Positions 25,057 through 32,879 of a stretch of 64,000 nt of DNA are shown in pieces. Positions within the stretch are counted from its first letter, which is position 1. Each line of letters begins with the position of its first letter. A program made the position numbers and the translations under genes. This DNA is from Alkalimonas delamerensis (GTDB lineage Bacteria; Pseudomonadota; Gammaproteobacteria; Enterobacterales; Alteromonadaceae): NCBI RefSeq assembly GCF_030717955.1, contig NZ_JAUZVY010000001.1:868001-932000 (forward strand), given 5' to 3'. Under the pieces are notes generated by a model. That model was not told the origin of the DNA, ran no database searches, and saw only the letters and a program-made list of their open reading frames with translations.

Positions 25057-25084
25057 TTACCGGCCATATTGGCCGGTTTTTTTT
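25057..25084 (+). terminator. Plus-strand intrinsic terminator without a plus-strand gene
   Basis: ACCGGCCA-TAT-TGGCCGGT followed by eight T residues. The nearest upstream plus-strand gene ends at 22869 and both flanking genes are on the minus strand. It could end a small RNA from the 24921-25060 interval, or block antisense transcription into the lipoprotein gene. Confidence 0.7.
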
Positions 25085-25087
25085 AGC

Positions 25088-25118
25088 CACAAAAAAAGCA
25101 GCCCGCAGGCTGCTTTCA
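25088..25118 (-). terminator. Rho-independent terminator of the DUF4136 lipoprotein gene
   Basis: On the minus strand GAAAGCAGCC-TGC-GGGCTGC is followed by seven T residues, 17 bp after the lipoprotein stop. Confidence 0.85.
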
Positions 25119-25134
25119 TCCAGCTCTGACTGAC

Positions 25135-25758
25135 TCAGGGCTGTCGGGTTGGAAAACGTTGAAAAATTAAAGCCACGGTTTCATCCACTGCTTGCTTTGG
25201 ATTTTTCAGCGCGTCGCGGGTCAGACGGCCTTCTTGCACCCCTTGCCAAATCAGGCGGTTTTGGGCGGCATCGACCAAATCAATGCGCACAGTGCCTTGT
25301 TTGTAGTGCACGGTTTCGATATCCGACTGATAGATGGGAAAACCCAGGTGCCAAGCCGAGCGGTAGCCATAACGGCCAAAACCAACGTTGGCACGGAAGG
25401 GGCTGCTGCGGATATCGGTTCTGTCTTCGGTGATGGAGGCAAAATTCAGCAGCAGTTGTGGCTCTTCAGCCTGGTAACGGTAACCCAAAGCTTCCATTTC
25501 ACGACGCAAAGCAGATTTGAAGTGATCGGTCAGCAGGCTTTGGTACTCGGCAGTATTGGTTTCTGGATTCTCAAAAAAGCCAAAAGTCTGGTACTGGGCA
25601 AAGTTCACATCCCGGGCATAGTCAATACGCGGTTCTGGCTTGCTGGCACAGCCCGTCAGGATAAGCAGGGCCAATACTAAACAAAAAGTTGAGACAGCCA
25701 GGCGAAGCTGTGATTTCTGCGCAGAGACTGCCTGAGTAGCACTTACTGAATTGGACAT
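25135..25758 (-). CDS. DUF4136 family lipoprotein
   Basis: Envelope lipoprotein of 207 aa. A long signal peptide ends in the lipobox LTGC, after which the mature protein begins CASKPEPRIDYARDVNFAQYQTFGF, the opening pattern of DUF4136. The end (LVDAAQNRLIWQGVQEGRL ... VALIFQRFP) also fits. ATG 25758 has CAGGAG 7 bp upstream, so a 30-residue N-terminal extension was rejected. Function is not known for the family. Confidence 0.82.
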   Translation of the reverse strand: MSNSVSATQAVSAQKSQLRLAVSTFCLVLALLILTGCASKPEPRIDYARDVNFAQYQTFGFFENPETNTAEYQSLLTDHFKSALRREMEALGYRYQAEEPQLLLNFASITEDRTDIRSSPFRANVGFGRYGYRSAWHLGFPIYQSDIETVHYKQGTVRIDLVDAAQNRLIWQGVQEGRLTRDALKNPKQAVDETVALIFQRFPTRQP

Positions 25759-25901
25759 GATCAACTCCTGAAACGCATTCAATAGCTTAAGGCGTGTTAG
25801 CCCTAGTATATGAGACAAAAACAAGAATGGTTTAGTTCTAGCCTTCATTAAAGATTAACAGACTACAACTGAACCTGTGCTTAATCCAGCAAAAGACGCA
25901 C

Positions 25902-25930
25902 TTGCATCTCTATTTTCAACGAGATACAAT
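25902..25930 (+). promoter_or_regulatory. sigma-70 promoter for the riboswitch-GDT1 transcript
   Basis: TTGCAT (25902-25907), exactly 17 bp, TACAAT (25925-25930). The transcript would begin near 25937, just ahead of the riboswitch core. Confidence 0.65.
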
Positions 25931-25935
25931 CCGCA

Positions 25936-26068
25936 CCGCGCTTGGGGGAGTAATCGGCCAGCTCATCTTGACTGGCGTTGTTGTCAACATCCTTGTGCCT
26001 CAATGCACATGGCAACAACATTTGCAGCCGCACTGCAAACTGATGAGACCTGAGACATGCCACAGACC
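25936..26068 (+). promoter_or_regulatory. Manganese riboswitch (yybP-ykoY type)
   Basis: The 192-nt leader contains GCGCTTGGGGGAGTAATCGG (starting at 25938), the conserved GGGGAGUA loop, and later TGATGAGACC (26041-26050), matching the second conserved loop. Paired segments such as TGCAGC/GCTGCA-like arms lie between. This family senses Mn2+ and controls exporters such as the gene that follows. Downstream, AGCGGGA (26073-26079) can pair with TCCCGCT (26105-26111) beside the ribosome-binding region, suggesting translational control. Recognised by eye; boundaries are approximate. The rest of the 25759-26122 gap holds only its promoter. Confidence 0.8.
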
Positions 26069-26122
26069 CATAGCGGGAGTCTGTCGCGTGTCTTTGGTTG
26101 AAGTTCCCGCTGAGTCGTTCCC

Positions 26123-26683
26123 ATGGATGCTTTTCTTGCTTCATTCACCGCAGTCGCTATTGCCGAGATTGGCGATAAAACCCAGCTTCTGTCTTTATTT
26201 CTGGCTGCTCGTTTTCGTTCCAAATTAGCCATTATCGCCGGTATTCTGGTGGCTACCTTGTTAAATCATGCGGCTTCAGCCTGGCTTGGGGTTTGGGTGG
26301 CGCAGTTTATTCCCGAAGGCTGGCAGGGCTGGTTGCTGGGTGGTTCTTTTATTGTGGTCGCACTCTGGCTGCTTATTCCCGATAAAGACGACAGTGAGGA
26401 TACCGGTGTGCTCAAATTCGGTGCCTTTATGGCCAGCTGCATTTTGTTCTTTTTGGCTGAAATTGGCGATAAAACTCAGATTGCCACCGTGATCCTGGCG
26501 GCCACCTTCGAGGACGCTATCTGGATGGTGATTTGGGGTACTACCTTTGGTATGCTGGCCGCCAATGTGCCTGTGGTGTATGCCGGCAGCTGGCTGATGG
26601 AGAAAATTTCGCTCGATTGGGCCCGCCGCACTGCCTGCGCCATTTTTATGTTGTTGGGTGTGATCACCATTATCAGTTATTAG
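26123..26683 (+). CDS. TMEM165/GDT1 (UPF0016) family manganese exporter, MneA-like
   Basis: Inner-membrane cation exporter of 186 aa with about six helices and the duplicated signature AEIGDKTQ at residues 14-21 and 112-119 (E15 and E113). The two halves are antiparallel repeats typical of UPF0016. Members export Mn2+ or exchange Ca2+/Mn2+ for protons. The Mn2+ riboswitch upstream strongly supports manganese export. The GNAT gene follows after 10 bp and is probably co-transcribed. Confidence 0.9.
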   Translation: MDAFLASFTAVAIAEIGDKTQLLSLFLAARFRSKLAIIAGILVATLLNHAASAWLGVWVAQFIPEGWQGWLLGGSFIVVALWLLIPDKDDSEDTGVLKFGAFMASCILFFLAEIGDKTQIATVILAATFEDAIWMVIWGTTFGMLAANVPVVYAGSWLMEKISLDWARRTACAIFMLLGVITIISY

Positions 26684-26693
26684 GACGGTTGAA

Positions 26694-27170
26694 ATGGATG
26701 TAAAAGCGGTAAATTATCGGGATCCAGAGCAAGCCAGGGCACTGGTTGCATTGCTTAATGCCTATGCGCTGGACCCAATGGGGGGCGGCGAGCCCTTGGC
26801 GGATGAGGTGCAGGCTCATCTGGCCGAGCGGCTGGCTGAGCGCAGCGATACCTTTAGCTTTATCGCCTATATCGATGGGGTGCCAGCCGGTTTGGTGAAT
26901 TGCGTGGAAAACTTTTCCACCTTTGCAGCCAAGCCCATTATGAACATTCACGACATTGCGGTGCTGCCAGCCTATCGCGGCCAGGGACTGAGTACTGCAT
27001 TACTGCAGGCGGTGGAGCAACTGGCCCGGGCCCGCAATTGCTGCAAGCTGACATTGGAAGTGTTGGAAGGCAATACCGTGGCCAAAGCCAGCTACCAAAA
27101 GTTTGGCTTTGCTGGCTATCAGCTGGATCCTGCCATGGGGCAGGCGGTGTTCTGGCAGAAAAAGCTTTAA
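26694..27170 (+). CDS. GNAT-family N-acetyltransferase
   Basis: Acetyl-CoA-dependent acetyltransferase of 158 aa. The acetyl-CoA-binding motif is AVLPAYRGQGLSTALLQAVE, preceded by IHDIAVL and followed by the LEVLEGNTVAKASYQKFGF segment, all standard GNAT features. The substrate cannot be predicted. It sits 10 bp after the manganese exporter and its last 4 bp overlap the convergent Lrp gene. Confidence 0.85.
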   Translation: MDVKAVNYRDPEQARALVALLNAYALDPMGGGEPLADEVQAHLAERLAERSDTFSFIAYIDGVPAGLVNCVENFSTFAAKPIMNIHDIAVLPAYRGQGLSTALLQAVEQLARARNCCKLTLEVLEGNTVAKASYQKFGFAGYQLDPAMGQAVFWQKKL

Positions 27171-27595
27171 CGCTTAAATTTGGTTTCCAAAATCACCGAG
27201 GAGTTGGTTCTTTCCACCCCTTCCAGATTGCCAATATCGTCCAGGATATGGCTCAGCTGCTCGGTATTCTGTGCTTGCACCACAGCGATTAAATCGTATT
27301 CGCCACTGATGGCATAGAGCGCTGCGACCTGCGGCATGTGCTTAAGCTCCAGGTTGGTGCGGGCGGTGAGCTTTTGTTTCACTTTAATTGAGACATGGGC
27401 GGCCACCTGCTCGGCCAGATAACGGCTGCCCAACTCCACGGTATAGCCCTGAATCACCCCTTGTTGTTCCAGCCGTTGCAGCCGATTCTGGATGGTGGTG
27501 CGCGATACCTGCAGCGCCCGCGCCAGATCCGACACACTGGCTCTGCCGTTGGTGCGCAGGATGGCCAGCAGCTGTTCATCGTCCGAACTTATCAT
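27167..27595 (-). CDS. Lrp/AsnC-family transcriptional regulator
   Basis: Regulator of 142 aa: N-terminal helix-turn-helix (DDEQLLAILRTNGRASVSDLARALQVSRTTIQNRL) and C-terminal RAM ligand-binding domain (YAISGEYDLIAVVQAQNTEQLSHILDDIGNLEGVERTNS). ATG 27595 has AAGGTG 6 bp upstream; an in-frame TTG seven codons earlier was rejected. It is divergent from the arginine succinyltransferase pathway genes and may control them in response to an amino acid (inference from position). Confidence 0.88.
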   Translation of the reverse strand: MISSDDEQLLAILRTNGRASVSDLARALQVSRTTIQNRLQRLEQQGVIQGYTVELGSRYLAEQVAAHVSIKVKQKLTARTNLELKHMPQVAALYAISGEYDLIAVVQAQNTEQLSHILDDIGNLEGVERTNSSVILETKFKR

Positions 27596-27625
27596 TTCGA
27601 CACCTTTATTGGTCAAATCGAATAA

Positions 27626-27690
27626 ATAACTTTCAATAGTGTACAGAATGATACTGCAAAATGGCAGTCATGACGATTACACTAAGTTAT
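27626..27690. promoter_or_regulatory. Nested dyads in the lrp-ast divergent region
   Basis: ATAACTT (27626-27632) with TAGTGTA (27637-27643) mirrors TTACACTAAGTTAT (27677-27690). Inside it ACTGC (27653-27657) mirrors GCAGT (27664-27668). Both dyads share nearly the same centre, as expected for a multimeric regulator such as the adjacent Lrp-type protein. No clear ArgR box was found. Confidence 0.4.
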
Positions 27691-27752
27691 CTTAATTTCG
27701 GTGGTATCTTTTCTCCGGTTCCCTGCCGACAATCCATTCAGTGAGGTTTTTC

Positions 27753-28961
27753 ATGCAACAGGTAAACAGAGCACTATTCGATGAAGTGATGGTTCCAAAC
27801 TATGCTCCGGCTCAGATGATTCCGGTGAAGGGCGAAGGTTCACGGGTTTGGGATCAGCAGGGCAAGGAGTACATCGATTTTGCCGGTGGTATTGCGGTGA
27901 ACTGTTTGGGACATTGCCATCCGGCGCTGGTGTCTGCGTTAAAAGAGCAGGGTGAAAAGCTGTGGCATTTGTCCAATGTGCTGACCAACGAGCCTGCCTT
28001 GTTGCTGGCTAAAGCCTTGGTCGATGCTACCTTTGCCGAGAAAGTTTACTTTGCCAACTCCGGTGCTGAAGCCAATGAAGCCGCGCTGAAACTGGCTCGT
28101 CGTTTTGCTAAAGATCAGTTTGGTGAGCACAAAGATCAAATTATTGCTTTTAAACAAGGCTTCCATGGCCGTACTTTCTTTACGGTCACTGTCGGTGGTC
28201 AGCCAGCCTACTCCGATGGTTTTGGCCCTAAGCCGGAAGCCATTGAGCATGCCGAGTTTAACAACATCGACAGCTTAAAAGCCTTAATCTCTGATCGCAC
28301 CTGTGCGGTGATGGTTGAACCGTTGCAAGGCGAGGGTGGGGTTGTACCCGCCGATGTTGAATTCATGCAGCAAGTGCGGGCGCTGTGCGATAAGCACCAG
28401 GCCTTGCTGATTTTTGATGAAGTACAAACCGGCGTCGGTCGTACCGGTGAGCTTTATGCCTACATGGGGTTAGGGGTAACGCCGGATATCCTGACCACGG
28501 CCAAAGCTCTGGGGGGCGGCTTCCCGATTGGCGCTATGTTAACCACCACCGCCATTGCCAAGCATCTGGTCCCAGGTACCCATGGTTCGACCTATGGTGG
28601 CAACCCGCTGGCTTGCGCTGTGGCTCTAGCGGCACTGAATACTGTCAACCAGCCGGAAGTGTTGGCTGGCGTAAAAGCCAAAGAGCAGCTGTTTCGTGAT
28701 GGTTTGTCTCAGATCAATGAAAAATACCAGGTGTTCGATACCATTCGCGGCCAGGGCTTGCTGCTGGGTGCCGTGCTGAACGCCGATTATGCCGGCAAGG
28801 CACGCGATTTTATGGTGGCGGCTGCCGAAGAAGGCCTGATGGCGCTGGTGGCCGGTGCCAATGTGGTGCGTTTTACGCCGTCACTGGTGATCCCGGATGC
28901 CGATATCCGTGAAGGTCTGGTACGCTTTGAGCGTGCAGTTGCCAAAATCGTGCAGGGTTAA
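27753..28961 (+). CDS. astC: Acetylornithine/succinylornithine aminotransferase
   Basis: Class-III PLP aminotransferase of 402 aa. It shows NSGAEANEAALKLARR (phosphate-binding region), FDEVQTGVGRTG, and PLP lysine K251 in TTAKALGGGFP. ArgD and AstC are hard to separate by sequence; the astA gene 6 bp downstream favours the arginine succinyltransferase route, where succinylornithine is transaminated with 2-oxoglutarate. ATG 27753 has GTGAGG upstream; four extra in-frame residues were rejected. Confidence 0.87.
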   Translation: MQQVNRALFDEVMVPNYAPAQMIPVKGEGSRVWDQQGKEYIDFAGGIAVNCLGHCHPALVSALKEQGEKLWHLSNVLTNEPALLLAKALVDATFAEKVYFANSGAEANEAALKLARRFAKDQFGEHKDQIIAFKQGFHGRTFFTVTVGGQPAYSDGFGPKPEAIEHAEFNNIDSLKALISDRTCAVMVEPLQGEGGVVPADVEFMQQVRALCDKHQALLIFDEVQTGVGRTGELYAYMGLGVTPDILTTAKALGGGFPIGAMLTTTAIAKHLVPGTHGSTYGGNPLACAVALAALNTVNQPEVLAGVKAKEQLFRDGLSQINEKYQVFDTIRGQGLLLGAVLNADYAGKARDFMVAAAEEGLMALVAGANVVRFTPSLVIPDADIREGLVRFERAVAKIVQG

Positions 28962-28967
28962 ACACGC

Positions 28968-30005
28968 ATGTTGGTGATTCGCCCTATTCAGAGCAGTGAT
29001 TTTGCCGCGCTGCGCCACATTGCCGAAGAGTCTGGTGCTGGCTTTACCTCCTTGCCGGTCAACGACGGTCGGCTGCAGCAAAAGATTGTGCACTCTGAAG
29101 CCAGTTTTGCGCAGCAGGTCGAGCAGCCGGGTCAGCAGGGCTATTTGTTTGTGCTGGAGGATACTGCGACTGGCGATATTGTCGGTACTACCGGTATTGA
29201 AGCGGCAGTTGGGCTTGAGACACCACTCTATCATTTTCAACAAAACAGGGTGATGCATCACTCGGCCGAGCTGAATGTGCTAAATCAGCTGAAAACGCTG
29301 ACACTTTGCAACGATTACACCGGTGCTTCAGAGATTTGCACGCTGTTCTTGCGTCAGAGCTACCGCAAAGGCTACACCGGGCGTTTTCTGTCCAAAGTGC
29401 GCTTTTTGTTTATGGCCGAACATCCGCAGCGTTTCGCGGATACGGTGATTGCCGAAATGCGCGGTGTTTCAGATGGCAATGGCCAGCCGCCATTTTGGGG
29501 CTGGTTGCAAAAGCTGTTTTTAACCATTGATTTTCCAACTGCCGATCACTTGATTGGGGTGGGGAAAAAAGCCTTTATCGCCGAGCTGATGCCGCGGCAT
29601 CCGATTTACGTGGGGTTGTTGCCAGAAGAAGCGCAGCAGGTGATTGGTCAGGTGCATCAGCAAACCAAACCGGCGCTGAAAATGTTGCAGCAAGAAGGCT
29701 TTGTCCATCGTGGTTATGTCGATTTGTTCGATGCTGGCCCCACCATCGAAGCCAGGCTGAGTCAGATCCATTCGGTGGCCAGCAGCCTGAAAGTGCCGGT
29801 TCGGTTGGTAGAGCAGCTGGATCACGGCCAGATGCTGGCCATCAGCAATACCGGTACCCAAGGCTTTCGTGCCAGCTTCAGCGACCAGGCTCGCTTTGAT
29901 GAACACGAAGGCGTCTTGTTGCTGAAGCCTGAGCTGGCTGATGCACTGCAACTTAGCGAAGGCGAGCTGGCCCGCTTTATTGTACTGGAAAAAGGCCGTC
30001 GTTAA
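28968..30005 (+). CDS. astA: Arginine N-succinyltransferase
   Basis: First enzyme of the AST pathway, moving succinyl from succinyl-CoA to the alpha-amino group of arginine. The 345-aa protein begins MLVIRPIQSSDFAALRHIAEESGAGFTSLP, shows YTGASEICTLFL and RPHPIYV-like (here RHPIYVGLLPEEAQ) segments typical of AstA. It follows astC by 6 bp. astD, astB and astE are not in this window, so the pathway is split or incomplete here. A new promoter starts in the gap after it. Confidence 0.92.
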   Translation: MLVIRPIQSSDFAALRHIAEESGAGFTSLPVNDGRLQQKIVHSEASFAQQVEQPGQQGYLFVLEDTATGDIVGTTGIEAAVGLETPLYHFQQNRVMHHSAELNVLNQLKTLTLCNDYTGASEICTLFLRQSYRKGYTGRFLSKVRFLFMAEHPQRFADTVIAEMRGVSDGNGQPPFWGWLQKLFLTIDFPTADHLIGVGKKAFIAELMPRHPIYVGLLPEEAQQVIGQVHQQTKPALKMLQQEGFVHRGYVDLFDAGPTIEARLSQIHSVASSLKVPVRLVEQLDHGQMLAISNTGTQGFRASFSDQARFDEHEGVLLLKPELADALQLSEGELARFIVLEKGRR

Positions 30006-30016
30006 GCCGGTATTGA

Positions 30017-30056
30017 TTGATATCAAATTTGTTATACTAGCTGCCCCGCTGGGGCA
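30017..30056 (+). promoter_or_regulatory. Extended -10 promoter, palindrome and leader hairpin for the DUF1338 gene
   Basis: TGT-TATACT (30030-30038) is a good extended -10. The palindrome TTGATATCAA (30017-30026) lies within its upstream region. A hairpin TGCCCC-GCT-GGGGCA (30042-30056) sits at the expected transcript 5' end. Confidence 0.5.
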
Positions 30057-30086
30057 TCCTGGAAGTTAAGAAGTAAGGTGAGCGTC

Positions 30087-30890
30087 ATGCATAGCAACGT
30101 CAATGAGCTGTTCGAAAATTTGTGGCAGAACTACCTGGAAGTAACGCCTTCTGCCAAGCGTGTCCATCAGCTGCTGGGAAGCTCGCAGCAGGCAGACATC
30201 ATCAATGACCATATCGCCTTACGGACCTTCAACCTGGAAAAAATCGGGTTGGAAAAGCTGGCCGCGCATTTCAAAGCGGTGGGCTACCAAGAGTGTGGCG
30301 AGTACCATTTTGAAGCGAAAAAGCTCTATGCCAAGCATTTTGAGCACCCGGATCGCAATCAGCCGAAGGTCTTTATCTCCGAGCTGTTGCTGGAGCAGTG
30401 CTCTGAAAATCTGCAGCGTATTGTCACTGAGCTGGTTGCCCAGATCCCGGACGATGCGGTGACTGCCGATAACTTCTTGTACTCCGGTACCCATTGGTCA
30501 ATGGATCATGCCACCTACGAAGCCCTGCTGGCAGAAAGCGAGTACGCGGCCTGGATGGCGGCCTGGGGCTTCCGTGCCAACCACTTTACCGTCAGTGTCA
30601 ATGCGCTGGAAAACTTCGAGACGCTGGAGCAGGTCAATCAGGCACTGAAAGACGGTGGCTTTCTGCTCAATACTTCGGGCGGCGAAATCAAAGGCAGCAA
30701 AGAGGTGTTGCTGGAGCAATCCTCCACCCTGGCTGATCTGATTACCCTGCCGTTCAGCGATGGCCCGGCCACTATTCCTAGCTGTTTCTACGAGTTTGCC
30801 CGTCGCTACGAAGTGGCGCCAGGCATGCTGTACACCGGCTTTGTTGCGGCATCTGCCGATAAAATCTTTGAGAGCACCAACGCCCGTTAA
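30087..30890 (+). CDS. DUF1338 family protein (putative 2-oxoadipate dioxygenase/decarboxylase-like)
   Basis: Cytoplasmic protein of 267 aa of the DUF1338 family. A longer relative, HglS of Pseudomonas, is an Fe(II) enzyme that converts 2-oxoadipate to D-2-hydroxyglutarate in lysine breakdown. Candidate metal ligands visible here are H42 (NDHIALRTF), H166 (ANHFT) and E236 (FYEFARR). The short form may have another substrate. ATG 30087 follows AGGTGAG; a GTG three codons earlier was rejected. Position after astC-astA suggests a role in amino-acid catabolism. Confidence 0.75.
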   Translation: MHSNVNELFENLWQNYLEVTPSAKRVHQLLGSSQQADIINDHIALRTFNLEKIGLEKLAAHFKAVGYQECGEYHFEAKKLYAKHFEHPDRNQPKVFISELLLEQCSENLQRIVTELVAQIPDDAVTADNFLYSGTHWSMDHATYEALLAESEYAAWMAAWGFRANHFTVSVNALENFETLEQVNQALKDGGFLLNTSGGEIKGSKEVLLEQSSTLADLITLPFSDGPATIPSCFYEFARRYEVAPGMLYTGFVAASADKIFESTNAR

Positions 30891-30916
30891 ACCTCAGGCG
30901 TACAAGCTATCCTGCC

Positions 30917-30947
30917 ACGCCGGGTGATCCATCACCCGGCGTTTTTC
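30917..30947 (+). terminator. Rho-independent terminator after the DUF1338 gene
   Basis: ACGCCGGGTGAT-CC-ATCACCCGGCGT followed by a T-run, 27 bp after the stop. Confidence 0.88.
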
Positions 30948-30962
30948 GTTCTGTTGTTCAGC

Positions 30963-31228
30963 TATACCCAAGTAACCTCAAGATACGGACTTCAGCGGGA
31001 GATAAAAGCGCTTTAGGCAAGGCAGTTGTTGGAAGCTTTGGTGGTTCCAAATCGACAACAGCTAACGCCGCATAAAGCGCTTTTAGCCCCACCCTGCGGG
31101 AGCCGCTGGGTGCTTCCACTGCGGCGTTACTCTGGCTAGCAAGGTGGCCGACATTGCGTCGCCAGTGTGCCTTGCACTGAAAGCGCCCAGCGACTCTGAA
31201 ACTCGCATCTTGAGGTCACTTGGGTATA
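30963..31228. repeat. MITE-like element, copy 2 (266 bp)
   Basis: Inverted terminal repeats begin TATACCCAAGTAACCTCAAG at 30963 and end with the complementary GAGGTCACTTGGGTATA at 31228. The element is in the opposite orientation to copy 1 and nearly identical to it, but without the 43-bp block. It occupies most of the 411-bp gap between the DUF1338 and FG-GAP genes, which otherwise contains only the terminator and a short leader. Confidence 0.8.
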
Positions 31229-31301
31229 CATTTCATTGTGTTCTTTTTAGGCTGCATGCTACCTTTGATGCTGAATCCCTGAACGGCTGGATGCTAACTT
31301 C

Positions 31302-32762
31302 ATGATTAAAAGAAAAATAAGCGCTTTACTGATGACTGGCATGCTCAGCATCGGTCTGCTGCAGGCCGAGGAGCTGACGCTGGAACGGGTGCAGCTGCAG
31401 CTGGAGCATCCGGCCAATGGCAGTGTGATGAAACTGCCAGAGCAGCCTTATCTGCTGGTGTCGGGTTTTAACCAGTACCAACGCTGGCTTAGCCTGATTG
31501 ACAGCGATGCCTACGAAGTGCAGCCTCTTGCGATTCCGCCATCGGCGCAATTTTTTACCAAAGCTCAACTGGCGGGTTATGAACGACCGCAACTGGTGTT
31601 TTGGGGGCTTGATGGTCTTTATCACATGCAGTTACCGAGTGGCCAATACCAGCAACTGCTGGAAGTAAGCTCGGTGCATCGGGTGCTCGACCCGGTGCGG
31701 CTGCGACAGCGCAATTTTACCCTGGAGTTGGGAAGCGAGCTGACGGACTTTTTTATTCCGGACTTTACCGAGTCGCACCTGCTGCGCCAGCAAGCCGATG
31801 GCAGCTTCCGCCATTACCGGTTGCAGCTGCCCAGTCGTATTCAAAGCTGGCAGAGCAGCCGGCTGGATTACCAACCACGTCGTCCCTTTGTGTTGGACAG
31901 CAATGGCAATGGTCGCAAGGATCTTTTGGTGGTGGATGACGGTCGTTTCTGGGCCTTTCTGCAAGCAGATGACGGCAGCTTCAGCGAACAGCCAACCGCA
32001 TTGGATTGGCCAGTGCCCTTGTCGACAGAGCGAACTTTGGATCAGCGCAACGATGCCGGCCGCAGTTATCAGGGACAACAGCTGGACCGGCTTTTTGCAG
32101 TGCAGGATATGAATGGCGACGGCATCCCGGATCTGGTGATGGAGCGCGAGCTGATGGCCGATGCGCTGGAGCGCAACAACGAGTACCGCATTCATTATGG
32201 CCGCATGACGGAGCAAGGGCTGCAGTTCGATGCCGAGCCGGATACCCGGGTCAAAACCGACAATGTCCCGATAGATGTGGTGATAGGGGATTTTAATGGC
32301 AATGGCCGCCAGGATTTTTACATCCCCAGCACCAACATTGGTGTTGGCACCATCATTCGGGTGTTGCTGCGTGGCAATGCCAATCTTGACATCGATTTTT
32401 TCCTGATGGACGAGCATGGCCGTTATCCCAGCCGGGCCGATTTACGGCAACAAGCCCGGGTCGATGTCAGCATCAGCAATGTGCGCTTTGATTTGCCCTT
32501 GTTTCAACTGGCGGATTTAACTGGTACAGGGCGCAAGCACCTGCTGGTGGGGGAAAGTGGACGTTTGCGTTTGTATGCACCTGATAGCAGCCGGCTTTTT
32601 AGCCGCCGCAGCGAGCGGCTGGATCTCGAAGTACCGCGGGACAGCAGCCGGGTGCTGATTACCGATCTGACTGGCAATGGCAAGGACGATCTGGTGTTGC
32701 CTTTCGATGCGCAAGACAAAAGCGAACACCGCAATCAGCTGCATCTGGTTTTTAGCCGATGA
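31302..32762 (+). CDS. Secreted FG-GAP/VCBS-repeat protein
   Basis: Exported protein of 486 aa with a signal peptide ending LLQA-EEL. It contains at least five calcium-loop repeats of the D-x-N/T-G-x-G type: DSNGNGRKDL, DMNGDGIPDL, DFNGNGRQDF, DLTGTGRKHL and DLTGNGKDDL, typical of integrin-alpha-like FG-GAP propeller blades. There is no lipobox or anchor. Such proteins often bind surfaces or polysaccharide; no specific role can be assigned. ATG 31302 lacks a strong ribosome-binding site. A separate transcript from the ABC genes that follow. Confidence 0.75.
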   Translation: MIKRKISALLMTGMLSIGLLQAEELTLERVQLQLEHPANGSVMKLPEQPYLLVSGFNQYQRWLSLIDSDAYEVQPLAIPPSAQFFTKAQLAGYERPQLVFWGLDGLYHMQLPSGQYQQLLEVSSVHRVLDPVRLRQRNFTLELGSELTDFFIPDFTESHLLRQQADGSFRHYRLQLPSRIQSWQSSRLDYQPRRPFVLDSNGNGRKDLLVVDDGRFWAFLQADDGSFSEQPTALDWPVPLSTERTLDQRNDAGRSYQGQQLDRLFAVQDMNGDGIPDLVMERELMADALERNNEYRIHYGRMTEQGLQFDAEPDTRVKTDNVPIDVVIGDFNGNGRQDFYIPSTNIGVGTIIRVLLRGNANLDIDFFLMDEHGRYPSRADLRQQARVDVSISNVRFDLPLFQLADLTGTGRKHLLVGESGRLRLYAPDSSRLFSRRSERLDLEVPRDSSRVLITDLTGNGKDDLVLPFDAQDKSEHRNQLHLVFSR

Positions 32763-32879
32763 TTTTAAGGTTGGGCTCACAAGCTTGTTTTTATATTTGC
32801 TAACACTTTTTTGATGGGCTCCTGTCTGATGCAATGCTAGCCTTGGTGCTGCTTTTGTTGTCAGGCAAGGAGCTTTACA

